64,000 nucleotides of DNA from Enhydrobacter aerosaccus (GTDB lineage: Bacteria > Pseudomonadota > Alphaproteobacteria > Reyranellales > Reyranellaceae): contig CAIWTJ010000168.1 in NCBI GenBank assembly GCA_903915535.1, positions 1 through 64,000 on the forward strand, written 5' to 3'. The position numbers and the translations under genes are program-made. The first letter of the stretch is position 1. Each line of letters opens with the position of its first letter. Under the pieces are notes generated by a model. It was given only the letters and a program-made list of their open reading frames with translations, was not told the origin of the DNA and made no database searches. Of this stretch, positions 15,445 to 24,169 are shown piece by piece.

Positions 15445-16377
15445 CTACGCCGCCCGCCCGGGGCGTATGAACAGGCGCGTGATCCGGGGATCGGCCTTCT
15501 TCAACCGCTCCGTCAGCTCGTCGACGGCCTCCTCCAGCTGGGGGCCGGTAAGGTCGTCGCAGAAGTCCACGGTGGCGGCCATCAGGATCTCCTGCGGACC
15601 GAGATGCATGCTGAGCAGCTCGCACACCGAGTCGACACGGCCGTCGTCGGCCAGGATCGCGCGCGCCGCATCGACGATCGAGGGCAGTGCCGCCTCGGCG
15701 GTCAGCAGGCTTTGGGTCTCGAAGATCACGACGCCCGCCAGCAGGATCAGCAGCACCCCGATTGCGATGGCGGCGATGCCGTCGGCCTCGGCGATGCCCA
15801 GCCACGCGGAGCCCATCACGCCGAAGGCCAGCCGCGATGAGGAGTCCCAGAATCGAGGCCGCGTCCTCGGCCAGCACCTCGAAGACGGCGGGATCGGGAC
15901 TGAAGTGAATGGACTGGCGCAGCGAGACTTCGGCATCCGTTTGCGCGAGAGGGCGGGACGGCCGCGCTCGGCCTCGCGCAGGGCCACGACGAACGCGGCG
16001 ATGTCGAACAGCAGGCAGAGCGCGATGACACCGAGCGACAGTCCCACGTGCTCGACCGGCGCGGGATGGCGCAGCCTCTCGATGCCGGTCCAGATCGAGG
16101 CGAGGCCGCCGAACGACAGGATCAGTAGCGCCACGACGAAGGTCCAGAAATAGGTCTCGAGCCCGTAGCCGAAGGGATGGCGGTCGTCCGCGGGACGCCG
16201 GGCGCGACGGAGGCCGAACAGCAGGAGGCCCTGGTTCAGCGTGTCGATCGCCGAATGGATCGACTCGACCAGCATCGCCGAGCTGCCGTCCAGGAACGAG
16301 GCCCCGAGCTTGACCACGCCCACCGCAACGTTGCCGGCGAGGGCGGCGTAAATGGACGTCCGCGAGGGCGACGGCAT
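15445..16377 (-). CDS. Cation diffusion facilitator transporter carrying two compensating frameshifts
   Basis: The 310-residue frame starts and ends as a normal CDF metal transporter: AGNVAVGVVKLGASFLDGSSAMLVESIHSAIDT, HPFGYGLETYFWTFV, and a C-terminal cytoplasmic domain (VDFCDDLTGPQLEEAV). Between about 15830 and 15945 the family sequence is in another frame (TDAEVSLRQSIHFSPDPAVF then EVLAEDAASILGLLIAA), while the open frame reads nonsense. A one-base loss near 15945 and a one-base gain near 15832 restore the frame. The lost stretch contains the ED metal-site helix, so the protein as written is probably inactive. Sequencing error is possible. Confidence 0.75.
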   Translation of the reverse strand: MPSPSRTSIYAALAGNVAVGVVKLGASFLDGSSAMLVESIHSAIDTLNQGLLLFGLRRARRPADDRHPFGYGLETYFWTFVVALLILSFGGLASIWTGIERLRHPAPVEHVGLSLGVIALCLLFDIAAFVVALREAERGRPALSRKRMPKSRCASPFTSVPIPPSSRCWPRTRPRFWDSSSRLAFGVMGSAWLGIAEADGIAAIAIGVLLILLAGVVIFETQSLLTAEAALPSIVDAARAILADDGRVDSVCELLSMHLGPQEILMAATVDFCDDLTGPQLEEAVDELTERLKKADPRITRLFIRPGRAA

Positions 16378-16459
16378 CACGACATTACGTTTTCCCGCCG
16401 GTTCCGTTGCGCGCTGGGGTATGAAGGGGCCCTATCGGGACCTCAGCAGGGAGTGCAGC

Positions 16460-17089
16460 GTGGGACGGGTTTTGGCGGTAATCGTGATGAGCGCGTTCGT
16501 CGCCGCCTGCGGCGACAACAAGCCCAAATCCTACGATCTCGCGGCCATGGATGCGTCCTACAGCGGCGACCTCAAGACCGCGATCAGCCTCGCCACGAAG
16601 GAAGTTGCGCGTTTCTCAACGCCCGAGCAGTGCTCGCCCGCGAAGAACATCAATTGCGGCACCCTGGCGCTGGCCTACGGCAGCCTGGCGCAATACCAGA
16701 TCGCGGCCGGCGACCGCGCCGCGGGAGAGATCAGCTTCGGCAACGCGCGCGACGCCATGAGCATCATGGACCGCGAGCATTTGCCTGCCACCGCGGGCGT
16801 GGTCTATCGCGACGTGTCCGAGGCCTTCTGGAAGGTGGGCGACAAGGCGCGCGCCAAAGCGGTTATCGAGGAAGGCCGCCTGGCCGGGGGCGACACTTGG
16901 CTGGCGAACTCGTCCGCGGGACAGGAAATCCTCCGGGAAAAGGCGCGCGAGCGCGAACGGGCCCGCCTCGCGGCGGAAGAAAAAACTCCCGTGGTCCCCG
17001 GTTCGTCCGCACCCGCTCCTCTCGCCCCGAGCCCTCTCCTCCGCGCCGGCGGCACCCCGGGTTCGGGCACGGGCACCCGCACGCCCTAA
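16460..17089 (+). CDS. Lipoprotein with TPR-like helical region
   Basis: 209 residues from GTG 16460, set by GGGAG upstream and by the signal VGRVLAVIVMSAFVAAC with a lipobox (Cys 17). An ATG 39 bases earlier is in frame. The mature part is helical and TPR-like (MDASYSGDLKTAISLATKE; LALAYGSLAQYQIAAGDRAAG; VSEAFWKVGDKARAKAVIEEG), with a Pro/Ala/Gly-rich tail. Likely a periplasmic scaffold anchored in a membrane; no partner is evident. It ends tail-to-tail with the HWE kinase, the two stop codons overlapping in CTAA. Confidence 0.65.
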   Translation: MGRVLAVIVMSAFVAACGDNKPKSYDLAAMDASYSGDLKTAISLATKEVARFSTPEQCSPAKNINCGTLALAYGSLAQYQIAAGDRAAGEISFGNARDAMSIMDREHLPATAGVVYRDVSEAFWKVGDKARAKAVIEEGRLAGGDTWLANSSAGQEILREKARERERARLAAEEKTPVVPGSSAPAPLAPSPLLRAGGTPGSGTGTRTP

Positions 17090-18636
17090 AGAGGGACAGT
17101 CATGCGGCAGCGCACGCCCTGCGGGTCGTATATCAGCGCCGTGTCGCCGCCCAGATCGCGGAAGACGAGGTTCTCCAGCAGGCGGCTGCCGAAGCCCTTT
17201 CGCGCCGGGAGCACGACCGGCGGGCCGCCGCTTTCCTCCCACTCTAGGCGGAGCGAGCCCTCCTGCTTGTCCCAGCGCAGGTCGACCCGGCCTTCGGGGC
17301 ACGAGAGCGCGCCGTACTTGGCGGCATTCGTAGCGAGCTCGTGGAACGCGAGCGACAGCGCCAGCACGTGCTGCGTCGACACGTCGATGGCGGGACCGGA
17401 AATCCGGATCTGGGCCGGCGTGAACGGGCCCACCGCGCGCATGATGACGTCCATCAGGTTCGCGCCGGTCCAGGCACGCGCCATGAGAAGATCGTGGGCC
17501 TGTGCCATCGACTGGATGCGGCGATCCAGCGCCTCGCGCGCCGACGGCAGGTCGGCGGCGGCGCGCAAGGTCATGCCGGCCACGGCCTGCACGGTGGCGA
17601 GCGTGTTCTTGACGCGGTGGACCAGCTCGTCGCGCAGCAGCCGCTCGCCTTCCTCGGCGCGCTTCTCCCGGGTGAGGTCCTTGCTGGCGCCGGTGATGGC
17701 AACGGGCGTCTTCGCGCCGCTCTCGTTCTCCTCGAACTCGACGAGGCCCCAGGCGCTCAGCCAGCGCCAGCTTCCGTCGGGCTGCTTGACGCGATAGTCG
17801 ACTTCGTACTGGCCGTCGCCCAGCGGATCGAGCGCCCGGGTCACGCGCGACCACATGAGGTCGAGATCGTCGGGATGGAATTTCGACTTAACGCCTTCCT
17901 CGTCATGCAGGAAGTGCGCTTCGCCGAGCCCGTAGAGACGCTGGGCGTTGTCGTCGTAGATGCAGACGTTGTCGGCCAGCGTGTAACGCCACGTGCCCAT
18001 TTGCGATGCCGTCATCGCGAGGTTGAACAGGCGCCGCTCCCTGTCCTCGCGCGGCGCGCCGTTGGCGGTTCCGCGCACCGGGCGGGCGTTGGGCACCGCG
18101 ATGTTGTGGCGTTCCATTACCTCCCAGTGCGCGCCGTCACCGAGCTGGTCGGTGCAGTAGCTGCAGAAACAGATCATGCGCCGGCCCGCGACGGTCTTCT
18201 GAACCAGCGCCTCGTAGTCGAGAAAGTCCGACCACTGGTCGCGCGCCACCCAGGCACAGTTGCCGCTGGTGCGGAGACCCACGAAGCCGCGTCCGAGTGC
18301 CTCCTGTTCGGTCTGCAGGAGACAGATCACCAGCTCCTCGGGCTTGAGCCTCTGCCCGGGCGAATACCATTGGCGGCCGGCGACGATCTCTATCTGCTTG
18401 CTGCGCTCGCGTCGGTCGAGATCGGGGATCGCCGCGCGCAACGCGGCGCGCGCCTGCTCCGCGTTGAAGCCGTCGCCCGTGACCCAGAGGCACTGTTCGT
18501 TGTTCTCGAGGCCCGCCTTGAAGTACGGCACGAGTAGATCTCGCAGTTCGTCGTCGAGCTTGTAGAAGTGCGCGAGGTAGCTGCCCCACTGCAGATGGGG
18601 AATGGTCTTCAGACCGGACGGTGACGAAGACGTCAT
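17086..18636 (-). CDS. MEDS-PAS-HWE sensor histidine kinase
   Basis: 516 residues, soluble. Residues about 13-185 match the MEDS (DcmR-like) sensory domain, including FCSYC (157-161). A PAS/PAC module spans about 200-325 (MGTWRYTLADNVCIYDDNAQRLYG; YRVKQPDGSWRWLSAWG). The kinase is of the HWE type: HRVKNTLATVQAV with His340, N-box FHELATNAAKYGAL, WEESGGPPV, and GFGSRLLENLV. MEDS domains are found in sensors of one-carbon and hydrocarbon compounds, but the ligand here is unknown. No response regulator is next to it. Confidence 0.85.
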   Translation of the reverse strand: MTSSSPSGLKTIPHLQWGSYLAHFYKLDDELRDLLVPYFKAGLENNEQCLWVTGDGFNAEQARAALRAAIPDLDRRERSKQIEIVAGRQWYSPGQRLKPEELVICLLQTEQEALGRGFVGLRTSGNCAWVARDQWSDFLDYEALVQKTVAGRRMICFCSYCTDQLGDGAHWEVMERHNIAVPNARPVRGTANGAPREDRERRLFNLAMTASQMGTWRYTLADNVCIYDDNAQRLYGLGEAHFLHDEEGVKSKFHPDDLDLMWSRVTRALDPLGDGQYEVDYRVKQPDGSWRWLSAWGLVEFEENESGAKTPVAITGASKDLTREKRAEEGERLLRDELVHRVKNTLATVQAVAGMTLRAAADLPSAREALDRRIQSMAQAHDLLMARAWTGANLMDVIMRAVGPFTPAQIRISGPAIDVSTQHVLALSLAFHELATNAAKYGALSCPEGRVDLRWDKQEGSLRLEWEESGGPPVVLPARKGFGSRLLENLVFRDLGGDTALIYDPQGVRCRMTVPL

Positions 18637-18819
18637 TCGTAAGGATAGTGCAATTACCTGTCGCCTGACCGTTCGTCTTCGAACCTAATCGCAGCCAACA
18701 AGCAGCGGCCCTCCCTCTTTGACTGCACAGCATCCTCGGGGTGTTCGCGCAACCAACTATGAAGCCTAGGAACATCAGGGAACCCCCGGCGTTCTGTCGT
18801 CTCACAGAGGGAGGCCACC

Positions 18820-19113
18820 ATGAGCAAGATCGACAAGGACAAGGCGCAGACCAATCCTGCCGCCGTCTTCAACAAGCCCGACGACATCGTGAAGAGCCGC
18901 GAGCTGACAGCGAACCAGAAGAAGAAGGCGCTGCAGGAGTGGGAGCTCGATGCACGCCTCACCGCGGTCGCGGCCGAAGAAGGCATGACCAAGGACGACG
19001 ACAAGCCGCTCGACAAGCCCAAGAAGAGCCCCCTGCCCGAAATCAAGAAGGCGCAGGACGATATGGGCATCAAGCCCGACAAGAGCGTGGAGAGCGGACC
19101 CAACAAGACCTAA
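18820..19113 (+). CDS. Small hydrophilic conserved protein
   Basis: 97 residues, very rich in Lys, Asp and Glu. The core pattern VFNKPDDIVKSRELTANQKKKALQEWELDAR..AAEEGM is shared by small alphaproteobacterial proteins of unknown function in which a helix pair ends in W-x-x-DAR. The C-terminal 35 residues are probably disordered (DDDKPLDKPKKSPLPEIKK). A strong ribosome binding site AGGGAGG precedes the ATG. It stands alone, divergent from the HWE kinase with about 180 bases between, which suits separate promoters. Confidence 0.7.
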   Translation: MSKIDKDKAQTNPAAVFNKPDDIVKSRELTANQKKKALQEWELDARLTAVAAEEGMTKDDDKPLDKPKKSPLPEIKKAQDDMGIKPDKSVESGPNKT

Positions 19114-19292
19114 CGGGACTGCGACACTCCTGCGCTGCAAAGACCTTCATAGGGTCACATTCGGTGGGCACATAAGGCGTGCCGGGCACGTATCCAGAAT
19201 CAGGACGGTGAGCCGGAAAACGCGGTCACCGTCCTTGCGATGACGGTCGCGCCCTCTGCCCCGATTTTGCCGCTGTTCAGGAAGGTAGCCCC

Positions 19293-19880
19293 ATGTCCCG
19301 ATTGTATTGCGTTGTCTTGTCCGCGGTCGCCGCAGTTTCCTTTTCTACCGCCTCTTTTGCCGCCGATCCCAGCCAGCCGGTCAAGGCCGTGACAGCGGCG
19401 GTACAGCAACTGCCGCGCGATTCTTCGGGTGCGACACGGGAAAGTGCGATCCGCCAGGTACTTCACGACGATTTCGATCTCGCCTACGCCGCGCGCCAGG
19501 CGCTGGGCGCGCACTGGGAAGCGGCGACTCCAAACCAGCGCGCCCGCTTCGTGGCAGCCCTCGAAACGTCGGAGTCCAAGGCCTATGGCGAACGCCTGGG
19601 CATGCTGCAGGGCGCCACACTGGTCGTCGACAAGATCGCCCCCAAGGGCGCCGGCGCCTGGACGGTCGACAGCAGCGTCGAGGCAGTGGCCGACCTGCCG
19701 CCTCTCAAGATCTCGTGGGACGTGCGTGACACCGGCCAGGGCCCGCGCATTGTCGATGTAAAGGTGTCCGGCGTCAGCCTTTTCATGACCCGGCGCTCGG
19801 AGTTCAATGCCGTGATCCAGCAGAGCGGCGGTGCGATCGAGCCGCTGGTGGCCCAGTTGGAAGCTCGCGCGAGCCGCTGA
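19293..19880 (+). CDS. MlaC/Ttg2D-like phospholipid-binding protein
   Basis: 195 residues with a signal peptide (to about ASFA-AD, residue 23). The MlaC family pattern is present: SAIRQVLHDDFDLAYAARQALGAHWEAATPNQRARFVAALE followed by LKISWDVRDTGQGPRIVDVKVSGVSLFMTRRSEFNAVIQQSGG, the typical VDVxxxGVSLxxxxRxEF segment. MlaC carries phospholipids through the periplasm between outer and inner membrane. The other mla genes are not adjacent, so this may be an accessory copy (hopanoid-associated or orphan). Confidence 0.8.
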   Translation: MSRLYCVVLSAVAAVSFSTASFAADPSQPVKAVTAAVQQLPRDSSGATRESAIRQVLHDDFDLAYAARQALGAHWEAATPNQRARFVAALETSESKAYGERLGMLQGATLVVDKIAPKGAGAWTVDSSVEAVADLPPLKISWDVRDTGQGPRIVDVKVSGVSLFMTRRSEFNAVIQQSGGAIEPLVAQLEARASR

Positions 19881-19921
19881 GACGCGGTAAACTCCTCGCC
19901 TTACAAGGGGATGAGTGCGCC

Positions 19922-20218
19922 ATGACGTTCCGGGTGACCATGCAAGCCAAGGCGAAGGCCCACGCGCGCTTCGCGTCGGCCCTTCACCATCTCGACGATC
20001 TCAAGCGCGAACCCAACTGGAAAGAGGAAGAGTGCCTCTTCCACGCGTTGGGATACATGAAGCGCGGCAACTACAAGCTGGCGGACTCAGAACTCGCCCA
20101 GCTCGCAGGCCTGTTCGCCGCCGCGAAGAACCCGGGCGAGGCGCCCGAGTCCAAGCGTGAGCGCTACACGGCCGCCCTGCTCAAGCGGGGTCTTGATCAG
20201 CTGCGCGCTGGAAGCTAG
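19922..20218 (+). CDS. Small helical protein of unknown function
   Basis: 98 residues without signal or membrane segment. It is mostly helical (KAKAHARFASALHHLDDLKRE; EECLFHALGYMKRGNYKLADSELAQLAGLFAAA) and looks like a single TPR-like helical hairpin. AAGGGGA lies upstream. It follows the MlaC-like gene by 41 bases and may be cotranscribed. Its stop TAG overlaps the stop of the convergent small membrane gene in the four bases CTAG. Confidence 0.55.
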   Translation: MTFRVTMQAKAKAHARFASALHHLDDLKREPNWKEEECLFHALGYMKRGNYKLADSELAQLAGLFAAAKNPGEAPESKRERYTAALLKRGLDQLRAGS

Positions 20219-20388
20219 TGGATCATCGGCCCGCCGAGGCCGCCGACCAGCCACAGCACGAGAATGACGACGAGGACGAGGCCGAGCACACCGCCCAGGC
20301 CGCGGCCGCCGTACGAGCGGTGGGCGTAATATCCGCCGCCGCCGCCGAAGATCAGCAGCAGCAGGACGATGATCAGGAGCGTACTCAT
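20215..20388 (-). CDS. DUF3309-type small membrane protein
   Basis: 57 residues: an N-terminal helix (STLLIIVLLLLIFGGGGGYY), a Gly/Tyr/Arg loop (AHRSYGGRGLGG) and a second helix (VLGLVLVVILVLWLVGGL). This two-helix layout with a glycine-rich turn is that of the DUF3309 family, widespread in alpha- and betaproteobacteria and of unknown role. It is transcribed alone; the upstream region to 20468 is short. Confidence 0.75.
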   Translation of the reverse strand: MSTLLIIVLLLLIFGGGGGYYAHRSYGGRGLGGVLGLVLVVILVLWLVGGLGGPMIH

Positions 20389-20468
20389 GGCGGGGCCTCT
20401 TTCACGGTGCGCAGGGAGCCTGCGTGTTCCCCGCCTTAACGTGACGCCAGGCGCGCGGTTCCGTCCCG

Positions 20469-21266
20469 TCAGGACGGGCGATACGGCCGCCCGCCCGCCG
20501 TCATGCCGCCGTCGATCACCAGTTCCTGGCCGGTGATGTAGTTGCCGGCCTCGCTGCACAGGAACAGCACGCCGTTGGCGATGTCCTGCGCCTCGCCGAC
20601 CCGGGGCAAGGGCACCGAGATCGCCGCGCGCTCGCGCGGATCGATGGGCGCATTGCGGCCGTTGCCGGCGGCGCCCGTCGGGATCTTGTCCCAGATCGGT
20701 GTCGCGATGATTCCAGGGTGGACGGAGTTGCAGCGGATGTTGTCCGCGGCATGCTCGAGCGCCACCGACTTGGCCAGGATGCGCACGCCGCCCTTAGTCG
20801 CCGAGTAGGCGGCAAGTCCAGGCGCACCGCGCAGGCCCGCGACCGACGACATCAGCACGATCGACCCGCCACCCGCTGCCTGCATCGCGGGGATGGAATG
20901 TTTGATCGAGAGGAATACGCCGTCGAGGTTGATCGCCTGCTGCTTCTGCCAGTCGGCCAGGGTCATGGTCGCGATCGGCGACATGATGCCGATTCCGGCG
21001 TTGGCCACCATGATGTCGAGACCGCCGAAGCGCGTCTGGGCTTCGGCCACGATGCCGGGCCATGCCGCCTCGTCGCGTACGTCGTGGTGGACATAGTGTG
21101 TGGTGCCACCGGCCTTGGCGATGCGCGCGACAACGTCCCGGCCGCGCAGGTCGTCGAGGTCGGTGATCAGGACCCGGGCGCCGGCGCGGGCCAGGGTCTC
21201 GGAACAGGCCTCACCGATGCCGGACGCGCCGCCGGTGACGATGGCGACCTTGCCTTTGAGCGACAT
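20469..21266 (-). CDS. SDR family oxidoreductase
   Basis: 265 residues, a classical short-chain dehydrogenase. Cofactor loop TGGASGIG (12-19), an acidic residue after beta-2 (ITDLDD) favouring NAD, the NAG motif (ANAGIG), catalytic Ser and YSATK (VLMSSVAG..AAYSATKGG), and the late PGIIATPIW and ITGQELVIDGGM segments. The substrate is not readable. It stands alone, divergent from the Tim44-like gene. Confidence 0.9.
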   Translation of the reverse strand: MSLKGKVAIVTGGASGIGEACSETLARAGARVLITDLDDLRGRDVVARIAKAGGTTHYVHHDVRDEAAWPGIVAEAQTRFGGLDIMVANAGIGIMSPIATMTLADWQKQQAINLDGVFLSIKHSIPAMQAAGGGSIVLMSSVAGLRGAPGLAAYSATKGGVRILAKSVALEHAADNIRCNSVHPGIIATPIWDKIPTGAAGNGRNAPIDPRERAAISVPLPRVGEAQDIANGVLFLCSEAGNYITGQELVIDGGMTAGGRPYRPS

Positions 21267-21374
21267 TTTGCAGTTTCCTCCGTTTTTGGCCCCGATATGG
21301 CACCTTGAACTGCCCGGATATCCACCTCACATTGAATGCGTTGGCAATGTCCAACGACAGGGTGGGCAGAAATC

Positions 21375-22322
21375 ATGAATATGTCTCGTTGGCTGGCGGC
21401 ACTCGCCGCCGTCGTTTTGATTATACCGGTCATGGCCGACGCCCGCGTGGGCGGCGGCACCAGCAGCGGCAGCCGTGGCTCGAACACGGGCGCCGCGCCC
21501 GCGCCGACCAAGACTGCGCCCAGCGCAGCCCCGATCGAGCGCAGCGCGACTCCGACGCAGAGCGCCAAGCCCGCGACCAACGTGGCGCAGGCCGCTCCCG
21601 TCGCACAAGGCGGCTTCTTCTCGCGCCATCCGATCCTGGGCGGCATGATGGGTGGCTTCCTGGGCGCCGGGCTGTTCGGCATGATGTTCGGCGGCGGCTT
21701 CGGCGGCGCCTCCGGCATGTTCGGCCTGATCTTCCAGCTGGCGCTGATCGGCGGCCTCGCCTACGTGGCGTTGCGCCTGTTCCGCGGCCGCATGGCGCCG
21801 GCTGCTGCTTCTGCGCAGTCGGCCTACGCCGGTACGACGCAGCGCCTGATGGAGCCGCCGCTCACCCGCACCAGCAGCGTCCCGCTGACGGGCGGCGGCG
21901 CGCCGGTCAATGCGCCGATTGCCATCACGACGGAAGACTACAGCGCGTTCGAGAACCTGCTGGGCAGCATCCAGTCCGCCTACAGCGCGGGCGACCTCGC
22001 GAAGATGCGCGCGCTCGTGACGCCCGAGATGCTCGGCTACTTCACCGAACAGCTCTCGGCCAATGCCAGCCGCGGCCTCGAGAACAAGGTCGAGGCCGTG
22101 AAGCTCGAGCAGGGTGATCTCTCCGAGGCATGGAGCGAGGCGGGCCTCGACTATGCCACCGTCGCCATGCGCTTCAGCCTGGTCGACTATTCGCGCCGCC
22201 TCGGTGACGGCGCGATCGTCGAGGGCAACGCCCAGGCCCGCACCGAAGCGACCGAGATCTGGACCTTCCTGCGCAGCAAGGGCGGCCACTGGATCCTCTC
22301 GGCGATCCAGCAGGCGGCCTGA
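21375..22322 (+). CDS. Tim44-like domain membrane protein
   Basis: 315 residues. A signal-like first helix (to about ADA), a Ser/Ala/Pro/Thr-rich linker, a Gly/Met-rich membrane segment (GGMMGGFLGAGLFGMMFGGG) plus a second helix (LIFQLALIGGLAYVALRLF), and a C-terminal Tim44-like domain from about residue 190 (FENLLGSIQSAYSAGDLAKM..VTPEMLGYFTEQL..WTFLRSKGGHWILSAIQ). Bacterial homologues are inner-membrane proteins of unclear role. A rho-independent terminator follows 18 bases after the stop. Confidence 0.8.
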   Translation: MNMSRWLAALAAVVLIIPVMADARVGGGTSSGSRGSNTGAAPAPTKTAPSAAPIERSATPTQSAKPATNVAQAAPVAQGGFFSRHPILGGMMGGFLGAGLFGMMFGGGFGGASGMFGLIFQLALIGGLAYVALRLFRGRMAPAAASAQSAYAGTTQRLMEPPLTRTSSVPLTGGGAPVNAPIAITTEDYSAFENLLGSIQSAYSAGDLAKMRALVTPEMLGYFTEQLSANASRGLENKVEAVKLEQGDLSEAWSEAGLDYATVAMRFSLVDYSRRLGDGAIVEGNAQARTEATEIWTFLRSKGGHWILSAIQQAA

Positions 22323-22340
22323 GACTTCCGAACAGACGAC

Positions 22341-22369
22341 AAAAAAGGCGGCCTGAGGGCCGCCTTTTT
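22341..22369 (+). terminator. Rho-independent terminator after the Tim44-like gene
   Basis: AAAAAA, stem GGCGGCC, loop TGAG, stem GGCCGCC, TTTTT. Seven perfect GC pairs with A and T tracts on both sides, so it can stop transcripts from both directions: the Tim44-like gene and the convergent enoyl-CoA hydratase. Confidence 0.9.
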
Positions 22370-22389
22370 CTATTCCGGTCTCGCGAGGC

Positions 22390-23163
22390 TCAGCGGCCCT
22401 TCCAATTGCCCGGCCGCTTCTCGGCGTAGGACTTGATGCCTTCCTTGAAGTCCTCGGTCTTGCGCGTCCAATCCTGCTCGGTGAGCTCGCGCTCGGTCGC
22501 AGCCTCGGCGCCATCGGCGAAACCACGGCGCATGGTCTCGCGTGTCGACACGACGGCGAGCGGCGCGCTCTCGGCAATCTCGGCGGCAAGCTTGATCGCT
22601 TCCTTGCGCACGTCGGCCAGCGGCACCAGCACATCGGCCAGGCCCCACTCCACCGCCTGCTCACCGCCGATGCGCCGGCCCGTGTAGAACATCAGGTTCG
22701 CTTTCTGCTGGCCGATCAGGCGGGGCAGCGTGTAGGTGAGCGAAAAGCCCGGATGGAAGCCCAGACGCGTGAAGTTGGCGGCAAAGCGCGCCTCGGCACA
22801 GGCGACGCGGAAGTCGGGCATCAGCGCGAGGCCGAGGCCGCCGCCGATCGCCGGGCCCTGGATGGCGCCGACCGACGGCTTCTTGGCGCGGAACAGGCGG
22901 GTCGCCTCCTTATAAAGATGCTTGCCCGACTCGGCCGAGCCGGTCTGCGGCCGGTTGGCGAAATCGGCGCCGGCGCAGAACGACTTTCCGTCCGAGCACA
23001 GCACGTAGGCGCGGATGTTGTTGTCCCTGTCGAAGGCTTCGAACGCGTCGGCGATCTGGTTGATCAGCGCATTGTCGAAAAAGTTGTGCGGCGGACGCCG
23101 GATTTCGACGATGCCGACATGACCTTCGGTGCTGACGCCGATATCCTTGAAGGTGCCGCTCAT
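22390..23163 (-). CDS. Enoyl-CoA hydratase/isomerase family protein
   Basis: 257 residues of the crotonase fold. Oxyanion-hole segments SDGKSFCAGADF and GPAIGGGLGLALMPDFRVAC are clear, and the C-terminal helix region includes KEGIKSYAEKRPGNWKGR. The typical first catalytic Glu position is not evident in the loop, so isomerase or other crotonase chemistry cannot be excluded. Start at 23163 follows AAGGGGAAA. Divergent from the 3-hydroxyacyl-CoA dehydrogenase, suggesting a shared fatty-acid or aromatic-acid beta-oxidation function. Confidence 0.85.
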   Translation of the reverse strand: MSGTFKDIGVSTEGHVGIVEIRRPPHNFFDNALINQIADAFEAFDRDNNIRAYVLCSDGKSFCAGADFANRPQTGSAESGKHLYKEATRLFRAKKPSVGAIQGPAIGGGLGLALMPDFRVACAEARFAANFTRLGFHPGFSLTYTLPRLIGQQKANLMFYTGRRIGGEQAVEWGLADVLVPLADVRKEAIKLAAEIAESAPLAVVSTRETMRRGFADGAEAATERELTEQDWTRKTEDFKEGIKSYAEKRPGNWKGR

Positions 23164-23237
23164 ACGTTTCCCCTTGATAAGTGAGCGGCGATACTGCCCC
23201 GCCACAGGGGCATCCGTCGAGTTTGGGAGGAAGAATA

Positions 23238-24167
23238 ATGCCGCAAAGCGAACGTCATGCTCTGGTGATCGGAGGCGGCACCATGGGCGTCGGCATCATC
23301 GCCATGTTCCTAGGCGGCGGCTGGACCGTCGACGTCGTGTCGCGCTCGGCCTCGACCCGCGACGGGCTGGCGGCAGCGACCGCCAAGGCGCTGGCGGCCA
23401 TGAGCAAGCCCACCGACACCAAGGGGCTCAAGACCTTCGCGACCCTGCAAGAGGCGAACTGGAAGCGGATCTCGCTCGCCGTCGAGACGGTGACCGAAGA
23501 CCTCGCGCTGAAGCAGAAGCTCTTCGCCGAGATGGAGGCGCTCGCGCCGCCCGGCTGCGCCCTCACCTCCAATTCCTCCAGCTTCCCGATCAGCGAGATA
23601 TGCAAGGGCCTGAAGACCCAGAGCCGCATGATGGGGCTGCACTTTTTCATGCCGGCGCACCTCATCCCGCTGGTCGAAGTCGTGCGCTCCGTGCACACCG
23701 ATGTCGCGCATGCCGAACAGGTCGGCGAGATCATGAAGGCGCTGGGCAAGCGGCCGGTGCAGGTGAAGAAGGACGTGATCGGCTTTCTCGGCAACCGGAT
23801 CCAGGGCGCCCTCATGCGCGAGGCCTTGTGGCTGATCGAGGAAGGCGTCGCCTCGCCCGAGGACATCGATGCTACGGTGCGGCTCTCCTTCGGCTTCCGC
23901 TATGCCGCGGCCGGCCCGATCGTGCAGAAGGAACATTCCGGCTGGGACACGACCTGCGCCGTCGCCAAGATCATCTGGCCCGACCTCAATAATGCCAAGG
24001 GCCCGCCGCCGATCCTGCAGAAGAACGTTGACGAAGGCCGCATCGGCTTCAAGACCAAGGAAGGATTCTTCAAGTGGGACGACGAGAGCATGGCCAAGGA
24101 GCGTGCCCGCTACGAACGCGCGCTCCGCAAGTGTCTCGAGATCTTCAAGGAAGAAGGGATCGTCTGA
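23238..24167 (+). CDS. 3-hydroxyacyl-CoA dehydrogenase family protein
   Basis: 309 residues. The NAD-binding loop is VIGGGTMGVGIIAMFLGGG, the catalytic region NSSSFPISEI and MGLHFFMPAHLIPLVEVV matches the family, with the His in LHFFMP serving as catalytic base, and GFLGNRIQGALMREALWLIEEG opens the C-terminal dimerisation domain. It would oxidise a 3-hydroxyacyl-CoA with NAD+. GGGAGGAA precedes the ATG. The nitroreductase begins 2 bases after its stop, an operon arrangement. Confidence 0.9.
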   Translation: MPQSERHALVIGGGTMGVGIIAMFLGGGWTVDVVSRSASTRDGLAAATAKALAAMSKPTDTKGLKTFATLQEANWKRISLAVETVTEDLALKQKLFAEMEALAPPGCALTSNSSSFPISEICKGLKTQSRMMGLHFFMPAHLIPLVEVVRSVHTDVAHAEQVGEIMKALGKRPVQVKKDVIGFLGNRIQGALMREALWLIEEGVASPEDIDATVRLSFGFRYAAAGPIVQKEHSGWDTTCAVAKIIWPDLNNAKGPPPILQKNVDEGRIGFKTKEGFFKWDDESMAKERARYERALRKCLEIFKEEGIV

Positions 24168-24169
24168 GA

